A stretch of 64,000 nucleotides of DNA from Escallonia rubra (GCA_033065855.1 JAVXUO010002747.1:248001-312000), one strand, 5' to 3'; counted from the stretch's first letter, positions 47,157 to 59,453 are shown. Made by a program: numbers and translations. Notes: a model not told the origin generated them from the letters alone.

Positions 47157-47931
47157 GAATAATTTGTCTACAAACCTAGTATTTTGGGGAGTTGCAAAAG
47201 ACACCTTTGATTTTACTATTTGCAAATTACCTCCTGTGGTGCTACTTGTGTTGCATCATGTTGCTCTCGAATGTACCCCTTACTAATATGTTCTCCTCCA
47301 TTCACCATCTCGATCTAAACCCTAACGTTTAATCAAAATCAGCTATTTGCATGGATTATGCAATCACATCGAACCAGATGTGGCCATGGCACATATATAC
47401 GTGCAAGTATCGAACCATGACATGGCCATGGTGGATGTGATTCTGGAGGTAGACGGGAGTGGTGGTGGAGGACGCATGAGGGTTAGTGGTGGGCATGAAT
47501 AGTGTTAGTGGATGGGGAATGGGTTGGTGGTTGGTGTGAGTGGTGGTGGTAGACAGGGATGGCATGGGTTGGCGGTTGGAAATGACAGTTGGTGAGGGTG
47601 ACGGCTAGGGGTATGGATGGCTGGAGCTGGGTTGACGAGGGTGGTGCATCGGGTTAGAGGTTGATGGGTCTTGTTAGTGAGGGTAGTGGCTAGGGTTGGT
47701 TGGAGTGGAGAATGAATTGAGACCTGAGCGGGTGAGAAAAAGAACCAAAGGGTATGATAGAACCACAAGTGTTGATTATCACATGTCAATTATTTTCAAT
47801 TATTTTGAGCGCTTTTTTAACGGTTGCAATATAATCGGCCAAACAGGAGGTTGATCATTCACAAAAAATAGAACCACAAGTGTCCTTTCGCAATTTGCAC
47901 AAACCACGTGGAGTTTGTATGAAACTTACCC
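47157..47931. mobile_element. Diverged old Mutator-like element, unit 2 copy
   Basis: Segmental copy of 34581-35355 spanning the unit 2/3 border, GT-rich interior, right end ATGAAACTTACCC. Confidence 0.6.
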
Positions 47932-48199
47932 TAGCTAGTTCTTACTGGTACGGTTCCTTTTATAACACTTTTCTATGCCCCTTGGTTCTATAAGGCGTCA
48001 TAACGCAATCCACCCATTTAGGTGTTAAGTCTTTATATGATCGTGAAAGAGAAAACAAAACGCATTATGAATATCAATCTTTCACTTCTACTAGCTACAA
48101 CACCTTCGTGATCTCAGCCGTATAGAAGGTGGACGGTTAGCTGTGGATGAATGTACCACACGCATACACTCACATAACTTACTATAACAAACATTTATG

Positions 48200-48448
48200 A
48201 ACAAATTTTGGCTCCTACCCGGGTCGTAGGAATCTTCCTCCAACCCCGTGTATAGTGACAATTAATAGTCGCTAATTGTTTGTACTGACTTTTCTTCTGA
48301 CACTTTCGGCGACAATTATTAGCAGCACTGCACTTTTTTAACGTCACTAAATAAAAGTCACTAGAAACATTCAGAGACGATTGATTGTCACTATATAGGG
48401 GGTAGGAGGAAGATTCCTCCTACCCCGGGTAGCAGCCAAATTTCTTCT
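48200..48448. mobile_element. MITE with complete right end, unit 3 copy
   Basis: Same insertion as 24254, flanked by AACATTTATG (48190-48199 and 48449-48458). It keeps a longer right end (GGGGGTAGGAGGAAGATTCC) that pairs with the left end. Units 1 and 2 have a shorter, altered right end here. Confidence 0.75.
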
Positions 48449-49195
48449 AACATTTATGTGAACAGCGTCAAAAACAATCTATTTACTCAAAACAGATGCC
48501 AATTTACCTCAAAAAAACAGAAGCTCTTTCAGTTTCTACGAGTGGAATGACTAGATATACGAATGAAACATATTGACACGGTCGGTCGGGGATTTGGTTG
48601 AAACGTGAAAGATGGTTGGTAAATGGGGCATACTCGCATTCAAGTACTAAGCAGTCTTTGTTTCTATGGGGGAGACACTTGTCTAACCCGCGGAATGGAA
48701 TACTCGTATAGTTTTCATAAGCGTGTTGAGCAATAGTACCTAGGCAAACGTTAACATAAACAATGCGACCAACCCGTTCAAAGCCTCAAGTCCTGCCAAT
48801 GTTCAACAGTTCAAGGTCCAGCTGACCACCTCCCACGTTTTGCTAGTAAACGCATTCCTACAGAACCTGCAAAACATGGTTTCAGCAAAGACTAATTAAG
48901 CCATATGGTCATTTCCGGATTCTACCTGCCGTGATCGTAATAGTCGCTTGACATCGCTAGTTACACTGGGGGGAGCATTTTAGCGATGTTGAAAAATTAC
49001 GTCAAGATTCATACTGTTTTAGTCTTTGATCTGCTAGATCTACGGCTGCAGTCTAGTGGTAGAGAAGGGAAGGGATGGAAACTTGATGCAAAAGTTAGCT
49101 TTACATCTTAGAAAAGAATGAATGTCCAAGTTAGACCTAGTTCGTAATTTCTCCAAGACCTATTCAATTCATCTTTAGTTTCATGAAACCCTATT

Positions 49196-49273
49196 GGTCA
49201 ACAGTCAAAACACACCCTTCTATCAGATTAGATTCAAGTCATGCCAGTTGACCACCCCTGATGCATATAAATA
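49196..49273 (+). promoter_or_regulatory. W-box cluster and TATA box of A4
   Basis: GGTCAA (49196-49201), AGTCAA after it, TTGACC (49248-49253), TATAAATA (49266-49273). Confidence 0.6.
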
Positions 49274-49373
49274 TGATCCTCTTCCTTCGTTTATCCTTCA
49301 TCATAGTTCTATCAATCAAATATCTCTACTACGTACTCTTCTTTAATTTCTTTGCTTGCTCAACAAGATCAAG

Positions 49374-49586
49374 ATGAGGCCTTCAGTTAGCATTCTTTTA
49401 GCCATTGTAGCAGTGGTATTCCTACTCAGCATCCAGGGTTATGGAGCTACTAGAATCCTAAATGGAGAAGAACAAGTTTGGATCAAGAAATCACATCTTC
49501 TGCTACCATCTTTCCAAAAGGGTAGCTGCCCTCCTGGAAATGGCTGCACCTACATTCCTATTGAAGGTTGCAGGCCATGCCAGTAA
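49374..49586 (+). CDS. SCREW/CTNIP-like phytocytokine precursor, copy A4
   Basis: Type A precursor of 70 residues. One Gly codon before the first Cys is deleted (KGSC for KGSGC), so the cysteines are at 52, 58, 66 and 69, while spacing inside the box (CPPGNGCTYIPIEGCRPC) is unchanged. The position of the A1/A2 stop is CAG, adding a C-terminal Gln before TAA. Signal peptide and linker equal A2/A3. AATAAA at 49702-49707. The frame-preserving deletion and open frame suggest it is still under constraint. Confidence 0.75.
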   Translation: MRPSVSILLAIVAVVFLLSIQGYGATRILNGEEQVWIKKSHLLLPSFQKGSCPPGNGCTYIPIEGCRPCQ

Positions 49587-50898
49587 CAGATCGCGCCCTG
49601 CCTGCCAATGGCCAAGGAATTGACAACATGACAATACAAAGTTAGAATCATATATAGAGCTAGAACTTAAGAAACATGTCAAGTGTAATTAGTTAGTGAC
49701 TAATAAACGGCAAATCATGCTGTATTTATGTGTCTTATTAAAAGTTTTTGTTTCACATTCTATACCCATTATTCGGGTGTAATATGTATACGAAGCAAGT
49801 AAAAGTATGCTTTTTGTGATTAATTTTTGCATCTTCAGGATATTGATTATGGGTTCCCCTTCATGTTTGCAGGGAAAAAAAATCCTAAATAACCTAAGCA
49901 ATATTGAAATTTTGGTAAGATAGCATTGAACGAAAACAAATAAAACCCAAAAAATTCTAAATAACCTAAGCAATATTGAAATTCGGTAAGATAGCATGAA
50001 CGAAGACAAATAAAACCCTAAGAAGACATCATATCAAGAGGTTGTCAAATGGAACTCTGATATCCTTAGCTACAGAGCAAGTTGCAAAGAAAGTAGATCA
50101 AGCAGCGAGAGATCATCCTAACACACTAATCTCCTTAATCACTGGAGGAGAATCAACAAATCCACCCAAATTCCTGCAATGAAAGGAAAACTCTAACGAG
50201 GAGAAATAACACATATATAACATGGCAGAACACCGGCGAGAAAAGCAGATTGATGTAAAGCTACCGAGATAGAAGTGAAGATGGATGAAAGGGAGCGAGT
50301 GACGGGGGAGGGGGGATTGCCTCTAATCAAAGAAGCGGCACCCCCGAAAGCATGGAGGCTAAGGTTTTTCTGAACAGACCGCGATTCATGTCCGGAAGTT
50401 CTAGCCATGGTTGAGATTAAGATTCATGCATGTGTATTACGTCGATATACTTGTAAAATAGAAATTGAGTTACATTGGACTTAGATGCTCCAAGCACTTT
50501 AAACATTATCCTTAATGTTGATTTTAATTTGCAAGGAAAGTCATTTTTGTGACTAACCAACAAAAAAAACATTAATATATGGTAGATGTCGTACGTTATG
50601 CATCGTAACTTATACAGCACCTCTAAAATTTTTACAAATGGTATTTTTGTAAATGTCGTACGTATTTTAAATGAACTAGCTTGCGTTAGATCATCAATGG
50701 TATTTTTGTCATTTTATCATCTTATTAATGATATTTCTGTTTTTTTTTTTTTTGGTTATTTGGAGGAAAGACGAGTATCTTTGTTGCTCAAATATCAGAC
50801 AACACAAAACGGAGGTAACATAAAAACCAGAACTGAATCAAATTAAGACAGTGTCTTTAATCCCTTTTGCATGAGCAACTCTTAATTCTGTTTGTCTG

Positions 50899-51595
50899 TT
50901 TTTTTTTTTTTTTTGTCGAACGGAAATTTCATTAACTAAAACACAAATGTACAACCTAAAAGAGAGCACAAACAAATGTTTGGCTCTGTACCAAAAGTAT
51001 AACTACAAAGAGCACAAGCTGAAGCTTGACCCTGGAACTTAGACCGGCCAACATGGCCTTGACAGAAATCAGAAATTATAAGTATTACCATTGTTAGATT
51101 TACAAAATTCAGATCAAATGGTAATAGGGTGGAAGAGATGCAGCGGGGGCATCAATTTCATTTAGATTACTGCCGCGGTTGTCGTCGGATCCAAAGGAGG
51201 TGGAGCGAGTTCCCAAGGCCGAATCTGATTGATCCGAAGCTCGAAAGGAGTCGGTATCCTCCATCTCTATTAGATCCGCCATCTTCACGCCACAACCTCG
51301 CCATTTCGGACCCGCGTCAGAGATGTCAAACCAAACTAACCGGATCGAAAGTTCGGCAACCACGACGGATTTGAAAAAACCTTTAAGATCTGAGGGTAGC
51401 GAGTGAGAGGGAATTAGTTTGTGGCTGAAGGACTTCCGATATGTGGGTGGGGGCGGAGGAGGGTGGTGGCAAATGGCGGCACATGTGGGTTACCGAGGTA
51501 AGGGGAGCAAAAGACGCGAAAAAAAGAAACAAGAGAAGAAGGAGTACTGGTGTGAGGGCATCCCCTACCATCCTCACAGCCATGGAAGCCGAAGG
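50899..51595 (-). mobile_element. LINE 3'-end fragment, unit 3 copy
   Basis: Segmental copy of 26927, with the T-run at about 50899-50914. It lacks some tens of bases near 51158 that units 1 and 2 keep. Confidence 0.4.
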
Positions 51596-52024
51596 AGGAA
51601 GGGGCGGTGGCTAGGTCTGCTGGAGAGAGGGGTTTGCTTTTAGGTCACAACAGATATTGCGCAACTCTGAATTCACCTGAGAATAGTTTGGCTAATTATT
51701 TGAAGACCAGTACATTGAAGGAGTTTTCCCAATGGTTGCGACGGAGTACACATTCCTCATTGCTTAAGACATTCCATTTTAGCGATCTACCGATAGTACT
51801 TTTGTTAGAAGTAATCAAAACTAGATCATTGTAGATGTTTCTATGATATGGCAACATACTAGTTTTTTTATTTTTTAACAAGTTAACGCTTGTCTTGTTA
51901 TTACCAACAATAATGGCAAAAAGAAATAGGGAATTGACATTTGAGTTCCACTTTTGTTGTTGAAAGTTTTTTAATTGTCTCTATATAAGACCTTCGATGA
52001 CAATTTTTGAGCTTAAATACTAAA

Positions 52025-53091
52025 GAGTAAAATGCACTAGTGGCCATGGAACTAAGACTCATTTTTTATTATGGTCATTGAACTTTAGTTTGTTTCATTG
52101 TGGTCACTGGACTCACAAGGTTGTTCGATCAAGCCATTTTGTTAGCCTTGGTTAGGAAGAGCTCCGTTAAGTGGTCATGTGCAAGGCACATGACCCCTTG
52201 ACTTAGGGGCAAAATCGTCAAACCCTATCATCTCCACCCCGTTCTCTTTCATATAGTCTTCTTCTCCATCTTCTCTCTTGCACCCTTAACCTCTTTCCTC
52301 TGTCACAACTGAAACCAAGCGGTGAAGAGCAAGTTTTCTTGCCATACTGAAATGAAGTATAATAATTCCTACGTAGTAGAACCATGCCTTATGTATTTGA
52401 GTAGAAACCTTGATAATTGATGCCACCGCCACCAACCACCACCACCTTCACCCATCACAACCACCCAAACCCTGCTGTTGGTTCAACCCAAACCTTGGTC
52501 GTGTGACTCATACCATTCCCCACCAAACTACATTTACAAACACCACCATACCATAGGCCAACCACCACCATTGCATGCCCACCACCACTGCCTCATTGAA
52601 TCCTCAACCACCACTGATGACCAATCACCATTGCTACTTTCACAAAATTCATCCCCGTAGGCAATCATAATACCAATAGTCCGTACCCACAACAACCACC
52701 ATCTTCCTTACCTATAGACCATAACCACCACCGTCTTCCTCCAGACCACAAAGACCATCTAAATCCAATCGCTTTCAGCCGTTAAAACCACCACATCACG
52801 ACTCAACCACCATCGATACACGTCGTCGCTGACACCCTGCCTGCCCAATCTCCACTTCTTCAGTCAATCCAACCCAAAAATTAGCCCATTTTAAGTCACC
52901 AAAAACACCCCCCCCCCCCCCCAATCGCCCCCTAACATTATGTGGAGGCAGATCTGATGGTGGCAGATCTCTGTGTGAGAAGAGAGAGAGAGAGAGAGGG
53001 GGGGGGGCACTAACCAAAACGAAACAATAAAAGTGTAGTGACCATAATGAAAAATGGGTCATAGTTCGGTGGCCATTGGTGCGTTTTACTC
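52025..53091. mobile_element. Non-autonomous Mutator-like element, unit 3 copy
   Basis: Same inverted ends as 28082. Flanks AATACTAAA (52016-52024) and AATATTAAA (53092-53100). Confidence 0.75.
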
Positions 53092-54398
53092 AATATTAAA
53101 AGTGGAATTCAAATATCAGTTTCCTAAGAATGCATACATAATTAATGGCCTTTTTATTGAAACGTCTACATGCACAAGCGTGAATGATTTAAATAAAACC
53201 AGTGACGCTTAAACTTCGGAACCATATTTTCAAACAATCAAAGTCGCAAAATGACAAGGGAAGCAAAAATAATATGGAAAATGACCAATAAGTCACCAAA
53301 CCATCAGTCTTGTCCATTTCGCAACGTCTGAACTAAGTAACATAGAGAATGAGCGAAGCTTTGACATAAATTTCATAGACAACGAACGAGGGAGGTGGTT
53401 CCTTGCAGTGACAGTAGTCCGAGACTATCTAATTGGTATTATGAGTCAGACACCAAGTTATTTTAAAGTGATTAACGTTTCTTGATCTCGCTCCAGTTCA
53501 AAGGATGTATCAATTTGCTATTCTTACACTCTCACTTCGGTAAGTTAAGGTGTGACAACAATCCGGCTACTGCATGAAGATATTGCCATCTAACCTTTCA
53601 AATTTTCGAGAAAGCTAGCATCTTGCTTGATATGGATCGAGAAACTTATTACCTTGTTAATTACTACCATATATCCACCAATTAATCAGTTCTTACTTGT
53701 TGGAAAGAACCAAAGGGTAGACCCACAATCGAGAAGCTAAAATACATTAACTGGAGCCTAATTGAGGGGAAAAAACCTTTAAGTCGAAGGTTAGGCCAAT
53801 TCTAAATATGGATCAATAATCCGGAAAAATTCAGCCGTTTCGAGTTTAAAAGAATATTATCATTGGAGGTACAATTATACATTATTGTATCACATGCATT
53901 AATTGTTATACAACAAACCATGACATTGTCAATGACTCTCAAGGCATAAACGTGAAAGATGGTGACAGACAAGATCGCAATTTTGTGCTTTCTTCGCTGA
54001 CTGGAACGTGTCTCCCAAGATCTAGGCTAACGCAAGCAATGCGACCTAATCCTTCAGATATTCAAAGCCTCCATTCCTCAAATCCTAAAATTGTTCAAGG
54101 TCCACCTTTGCTAGTAAACGCATTCCTACAAAACCAGAAATTTGGGAGGACTACAAAAATATTGTCCCTTCTTTAAAGGCACTTCTGGAAGCATTATAGT
54201 GACAGTTAAAAAGCCCGTAAATATATTAAACAGGAATTAGTACTAAACTGCCACAAAGCATGCTACTGAAAGTCTTTGGCAATCAATTTAAGCTTGGAAG
54301 GACAACGAACTTGATGAATTTTGATAAAAGAGAAATTGAATGTCCAAATTTCTCCATGACCAATTCAATTTCTAATGAACCTTTCATGAAGCCCTAGT

Positions 54399-54492
54399 AG
54401 TCAACAGTCAAAACACGCCGTTCTATCAGTTTAAAGAAGACAGGAAAAATTCAAGTCATACCAGTTGATGATGACCCTGATGCATATAAATA
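54399..54492 (+). promoter_or_regulatory. W-box pair and TATA box of B3
   Basis: AGTCAA at 54399-54404 and 54406-54411, TATAAATA at 54485-54492. Three extra bases (GATGATGACC) lie between them compared with B1/B2. Confidence 0.6.
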
Positions 54493-54591
54493 TGACCCTC
54501 TTCCTTCATTTACTCTTCAAACTAATTTCATCAACCAATTGCAAATATAACTACTCTTCTTCAGTTTCTTTGCTTGCTCGACAAGATCAAG

Positions 54592-54807
54592 ATGAGGCCT
54601 TCAGTTAGCATTGTTCTAGCCATTATAGTAGTGGTGCTTCTGCTAAGCATTCAAGGAAATGGAGCCAGTAGAATCCTGAATGGAGAAGAACAAGTTTGGA
54701 TCAAGAAAGCGCATCTTCTGCTACCATCTTTCCCCAAGGGTCCTGTTTGCCCTCCTGGAAATGGGTGCACCACCATTCCTACCCCAGGTTGCAGGACATG
54801 CAAGTAA
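54592..54807 (+). CDS. SCREW/CTNIP-like phytocytokine precursor, copy B3
   Basis: Type B precursor of 71 residues. It differs from B1/B2 only at residue 10 (Ala, as in type A, instead of Gly), inside the signal peptide. The mature region, including CTTIPTPGCRTCK, is the same. Cysteines at 53, 59, 67 and 70. AATAAA at 54921-54926. Single exon, no break. Confidence 0.75.
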   Translation: MRPSVSIVLAIIVVVLLLSIQGNGASRILNGEEQVWIKKAHLLLPSFPKGPVCPPGNGCTTIPTPGCRTCK

Positions 54808-55137
54808 AGATCGTGCCCTCGCTCGTGGACAGGAATCAACAATGTGACAATATACACAAGCAGAATTCAGAACTTACAAGTTAGAAAAATATCAAATGTA
54901 ACTAGCTAGCTGGTGACCACAATAAAAGCCTAATCATGCTCTATATATGTAGGTGCTCAATTTTATTTTATTTTTTTGGGTTACAAATTCTTTACCCACA
55001 ATTTGGGTGCATTTAACGAATAACAATTCAAATAAAAGTTGCGTTTATTTCACATCCTCTGGGTTCCTGCAATGAAGGAGAAACATCAAAGTTTCAGATA
55101 TAGCCATTCAGGTTTTGAGTGACGTGAAGAAACAGAT

Positions 55138-55526
55138 TGTTGATATGTCTTATATTTATAGTTAGAGATAGAAAGTTTAGACCGAACTGTCTTGAACGGA
55201 GTGAGCGGAGGATAGCTCCCCCATCAGATTTATCTTATTCCGCATAGTGGGCTTTATTGGGGTTCGCAGGCAGAGCCCCCGACTGGAATATTTCGAGTGT
55301 CCGTACACGAGTAGGATTAGGTTTTTCTTGAGTTGGACATAGCTATAAATACGATATGTTCTCTTGTATAAACGTGACAGCTGACAATTGAGATATACGT
55401 GTGAGGGAATATTATAAATCTGACTTGTTCAAAGTGGATTTTAGTTCTCTCTGAATTCTTGTGTTCTTGGGTTGGCTTATTGTGTTTTATACATACTTAT
55501 CAGTTATCAAGAACGATTTCGTAATA
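55138..55526. mobile_element. Solo LTR in passenger GIF1 intron 2, unit 3
   Basis: Best-preserved borders of this solo LTR: CAGAT lies on both sides (55133-55137 and 55527-55531), matching the uninterrupted GACAGATATATACC of the founder. One LTR only. Confidence 0.75.
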
Positions 55527-55623
55527 CAGATATACCAGGGAGCAACCAAAGACGGTACCGGGAATTAGTTTGCCAGGTAAAGCTATAATAGACGTGGATG
55601 CAACTACTAAGAAAGGTTCTTAC

Positions 55624-56519
55624 TCTGCACATCCCCCAGCTTTCCCTGAATTTTGGTTCTCAAGAATTTTCAAGATCAGTGACTTGTTTTCGTCCAGAAA
55701 CTGCATAGTCCGCATAACATGAAACATATTTGTTTATGTACCCCCGAATTCAAATCTTCCAGTTATAAGCATCAATAATGATAATAAATTTCTTAGGTAA
55801 TTCAAGGATTACAAGAATATGTAGGGGTGACAAAGGTGGAAAAAGCAGTAGTGAAAAATCTAAGTTCTTGTAACAAAGATGTAAGGGCGAACCCGATCGA
55901 GCTAAGGAAAAGGTTTCCGAGCTCCATTCGCGATACTAAGACTATATATAGCTCAAGCTAGCCCGAGAGTTCAGCCTGTGAAGAAGATAGTGTATTCAAG
56001 AGTGGCTCGGCTCAGCTAAAACTTGTAGCAAAAACTACTCGAGCTTGCGAACTCCTGCTAGAGCTAAAGACAAGCCTTCGTATATCTGTTGTTTATGTTC
56101 GAACAGTAGCAAAATTTTTAAGATCATCAAGCTTTACTGTGTCAAGCTTGAAATGTCGAAACTTGGCTCAGAAAATAAGAAAAATTGATAGATTAAACCA
56201 TTTTTCTTTAATTTCCACATCAGTTATTGACAATAAACAGACGAAGAATCATCACGACAAAGGTTTATCAACCGAATAAACCAGTGCAAGGTCTAGGAAC
56301 TGGATGCAACACATGCAAGTTAACAAAGAAAACCATTGTCAACCTCAAAACAGAAGAACTAATTAAAGCACTCCCCAGAAGAGTAGGACAAGTACATGGG
56401 AAAGAGAGTAGAAAACTTAAATAAACACACGAATCTAAAAGATGAGAGACCTGCTGGATGTGATCAGTAGTGATGTTAGTGGTGGTAAAGCCCCCTGCCA
56501 CAGTGGGCTGCTGCTGCAT
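55624..56519 (-). pseudogene. Truncated GIF1 copy (exons 1 and 2 only), unit 3
   Basis: Exon 1 copy at 56519-56451 has the shortest Gln run (three) and lacks the FMQM and second Gln run, then PTVAGGFTTTNITTDHIQQ. Exon 2 copy at 55700-55624 has Glu to Gly in the otherwise invariant ECAE end (GCAE). Splice borders are intact, exons 3 and 4 absent. Confidence 0.8.
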
Positions 56520-56570
56520 TGTGTTCTGAAGCTTTTGCTCAAATGCTGCTTCCTCCGCTGGCCTTCCCTT

Positions 56571-57290
56571 TGTTGGAAATTTAGTGGAATCGGAATCACA
56601 AATAAAGACTTTGAGGCGCGTGATCGCTTTCTTTAAGGCTTTATTTGTCCTCACTCGAAATCGAGTTTGCTGATGGGTTAGCGACAAATAATCTTCCAGG
56701 ATACAACAAGTCTTTGGGAATCTGCAAACAACAACTTCGAAAATTCCCCTTGGAATTCTCTTTGAAGCAATGTACATTTATGGCTATAGTAATTTTACAG
56801 CAAGAAAGAGATTTCAAAATTTGCAAATCAGTGTTCTGAAAAGAACTGAAAATCATGTATTTATAAAAGACATGAAAATGTGTGAATTTGGACAGACACA
56901 ACTGTTGGGAAAAAAACAGTTGTAACAGTTTAAAAATAACTGCCAAAAATTTATTTGAATAAATCAAAATTCGAATTTAAATAAATCACACACCTTTTCA
57001 ATAAAACTAATATTTTGAAAATACAAAATATTTTTCAAAAAACAAATCACGTTTATAAATCCTTTTCAAAACCCACTTCCAAACAACGTGGGACAAAACC
57101 CATGTACAAAGTGCGCCTAAACTCGCGCACCCGCACGCGGGTAACATGAGAACTAGCACACTCTAGTCTTACTACCAAGTGTATAGTAAAAGCACTTTTG
57201 CCCTTAAAACCCTTTTTAAAACCCACTTCCAAGCAATGTGAGGCAAAAGAGTGAGTTTGTTTTCAAACAACTCCACTCACATACCCAACA
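56571..57290. mobile_element. Whole solo LTR in the passenger GIF1 leader, unit 3
   Basis: 720-bp LTR with ends TGTTGG...CCAACA, flanked by the 5-bp duplication CCCTT (56566-56570 and 57291-57295). The founder and the 45.9-kb copy show the empty site TTCCCTT(T)TCTTCCTC. No internal genes. Confidence 0.85.
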
Positions 57291-58588
57291 CCCTTTTCTT
57301 CCTCTTGTTATTAAGACAAAACCAAATGCTCTGCGAGAGTGAGATGAGAGAGAGAGAAAGGAGAGAGAGGTGTTTTGCTGGTTGGAGGGAGCTCCTGCTG
57401 CAGGTTATACTGCTGGAGGGTGGGGGACCTGCTGCAGGTTAATTACATGTTTCAAGCTCAACAGCAAACGACATGGAAATCTATCATAGAACAATGTAAA
57501 AAGGTTACTGCACTAGGCTTAATATGGGGTACAGGTACTTTGTTTAGGCATTAAGAAAACAATCTTGAGGTCAAAAGTGTGTGGCATCATTCGAGAGAGA
57601 AAGTTTAAGTAAGATTGTGACTAGGGTGGAGCACGAATTGATTCGGGGTGTGCTTTTAGAAGCGGAAATGAAGCTAGCTTAACATTTAGATGGTATAATA
57701 TCTGGGAATCCATCGCAACTTATTACCTTCCAAATTTAATGCTACACGTTTAACAAATCAGTTGGATAACATACAATATGGTAAAAATAGTCTCGGCCTT
57801 ATTAATTCAGGGTGTAACATTTTTTCATTCCAAAGTTGACAAGTATAGCAGTCTACCAGTTTGATTATCACACCCGAGCTCATATAAAAGTTGCAATAAT
57901 CAACAAATTTATTTAATCTCGGAAAAATAAGCTGCGATCAAAGCTATGCCAATCAGAAAAAAAGATTCGACTATGGCCGAATCGATTGTAGGAGCATTAG
58001 AGTACTGCCCTAGCTACCCTTGGTGGCGACTTCTCGCATGTCAGATATCTTCTGTAAGCAACGAAAGTTTCCAATTTTACTACTTAAGATCTTAATTAAA
58101 ATGCAGGTTTCATTTTGGTAAATTAGTTGTCACTTAACCAAGAGTGATGCGAAGTATAAGCTCAAATGTTTGAGACACTATTGCATGCCTTGGGAAGTTA
58201 GGACCAACAGGACAATGGGTTACTGGCTTGACGGGGACTGAACGAGTTGTGTCCCTTTCTGCATAAAAGCATCTTTGGTCAACTTAAGTGAGCATATAAT
58301 GGGGTGCACACTCCCATCTAACCTAGCATGGTGGGTTTTTGGGGCACCGCTCTTGCCCCACCTTCATCTTCCTCTCCCATGCCTTCGTAGCAATGCTTGA
58401 ACCGTAGAATGAAAAAACAATATGATAAAAGTTTTAATCATTGATTTTGTGCTAATTATAGATAATCTTTGTTACAATACATGATCGGAAGAGTCCTAAC
58501 ATGTCCACATTGTACTCTGCAGTGCATCCACGCTTCAGTGTTTTCCACTATAGTCATTTGCACTTGAATAATTAAGACATGCTTCTTA

Positions 58589-59449
58589 GAACAATTTGCC
58601 TACAAACCTAGTATTTTGGGGAGTTGCAAAAAGACACCTTTGATTTTACTATTTGTAAATTACCTCATGTGGTGTTACTTGTGTTGCATCCATTAAAAAT
58701 TGTAAAAGAGGAAAAGGGGGTCTGTCGAACATACTCCTTACCAATATGTGCTCCTCATCACCACCATCTCGATCTAAACTCTAACTTTTAATTAAAATCA
58801 GCTATTCGCATGGATTATGCAATCACACCGAACCAGATCTAGCCATGGCACAAACCAGCAATTATCGAACCATGACATGGCCATGGTGGATGTGATTTTT
58901 GAGGTAGACGGGGGTGGTGGTGGAGGATGAAAGAGGGTTATTGGTAAGCATGAATAGTGTAAGTGGATGGGGAATGGTTTGGTGGTTGGTGTGAGTGGTG
59001 GTAGTAGACATGGATCGCATGGGTTGGCGGTTAGAAATGACAGTTGGTGTTTGTTAGGGTGACGGCTAGGGTAGGGTTGGATGGGGCTGGGTTGACGAGG
59101 GTGTTGCGTAGGGTTAGAGTTGGATGGGTCTTACTGGTGGGTGTGGTGACTAGGGTTAGGGTTGGTTGGGGTGGAGAATGAATTGAGACATGAGTGGGTG
59201 CGAAAAAGAACCAAAGGGTATGATAGAACCACAAGTGTTGATTATCACATGTCAATTATTTTGTCCAAAACGCAATTTTCAAGCACGTGACTATCACATC
59301 CCATTCATTTGAGGGTTGATTTGAGTGTTTTTTTACTGGTTGCAATACAATCGGCCACACATGAGGTTGATCATTTACAAAAAATAGAACCACAAGTGCC
59401 CTTTGCAATTTGCACAAACCACAGGGAGTCTGTATGCAACTTACCCTAG
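58589..59449. mobile_element. Diverged old Mutator-like element, unit 3 copy
   Basis: Segmental copy of 20608-21442. It keeps the sequence AAAATTGTAAAAGAGG (near 58694), which units 1 and 2 have lost and which corresponds to founder sequence near 20716, so this copy is less reduced. Confidence 0.6.
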
Positions 59450-59453
59450 CTAG

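Larger units (their letters stand above)
35301..47876. repeat. Array unit 2 (A3, B2, GIF1 fragment), 12.6 kb
   Basis: Same order as unit 1, plus an extra segment of about 1.1 kb at 44930-46031 that accounts for the greater length. Over long stretches (for example 40556-41460 against 29129-30040) it is nearly identical to unit 1. Non-genic intervals not listed separately (37148-37632, 37849-38340, 39044-39482, 40556-41884, 46032-47156) hold the same unrecognised spacer as in unit 1. Confidence 0.9.
47877..59392. repeat. Array unit 3 (A4, B3, GIF1 fragment), 11.5 kb
   Basis: Same order as unit 1. It differs most from the others in the B half: a single 34-bp block near 53886, a whole solo LTR, and a B3 protein with one change. 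The A half (48.5-52 kb) is close to unit 2. Intervals not listed separately (49708-50192, 50409-50898, 51596-52024, 53092-54398, 57291-58588) are the same unrecognised spacer or GIF1 flank as in unit 1. Confidence 0.9.
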
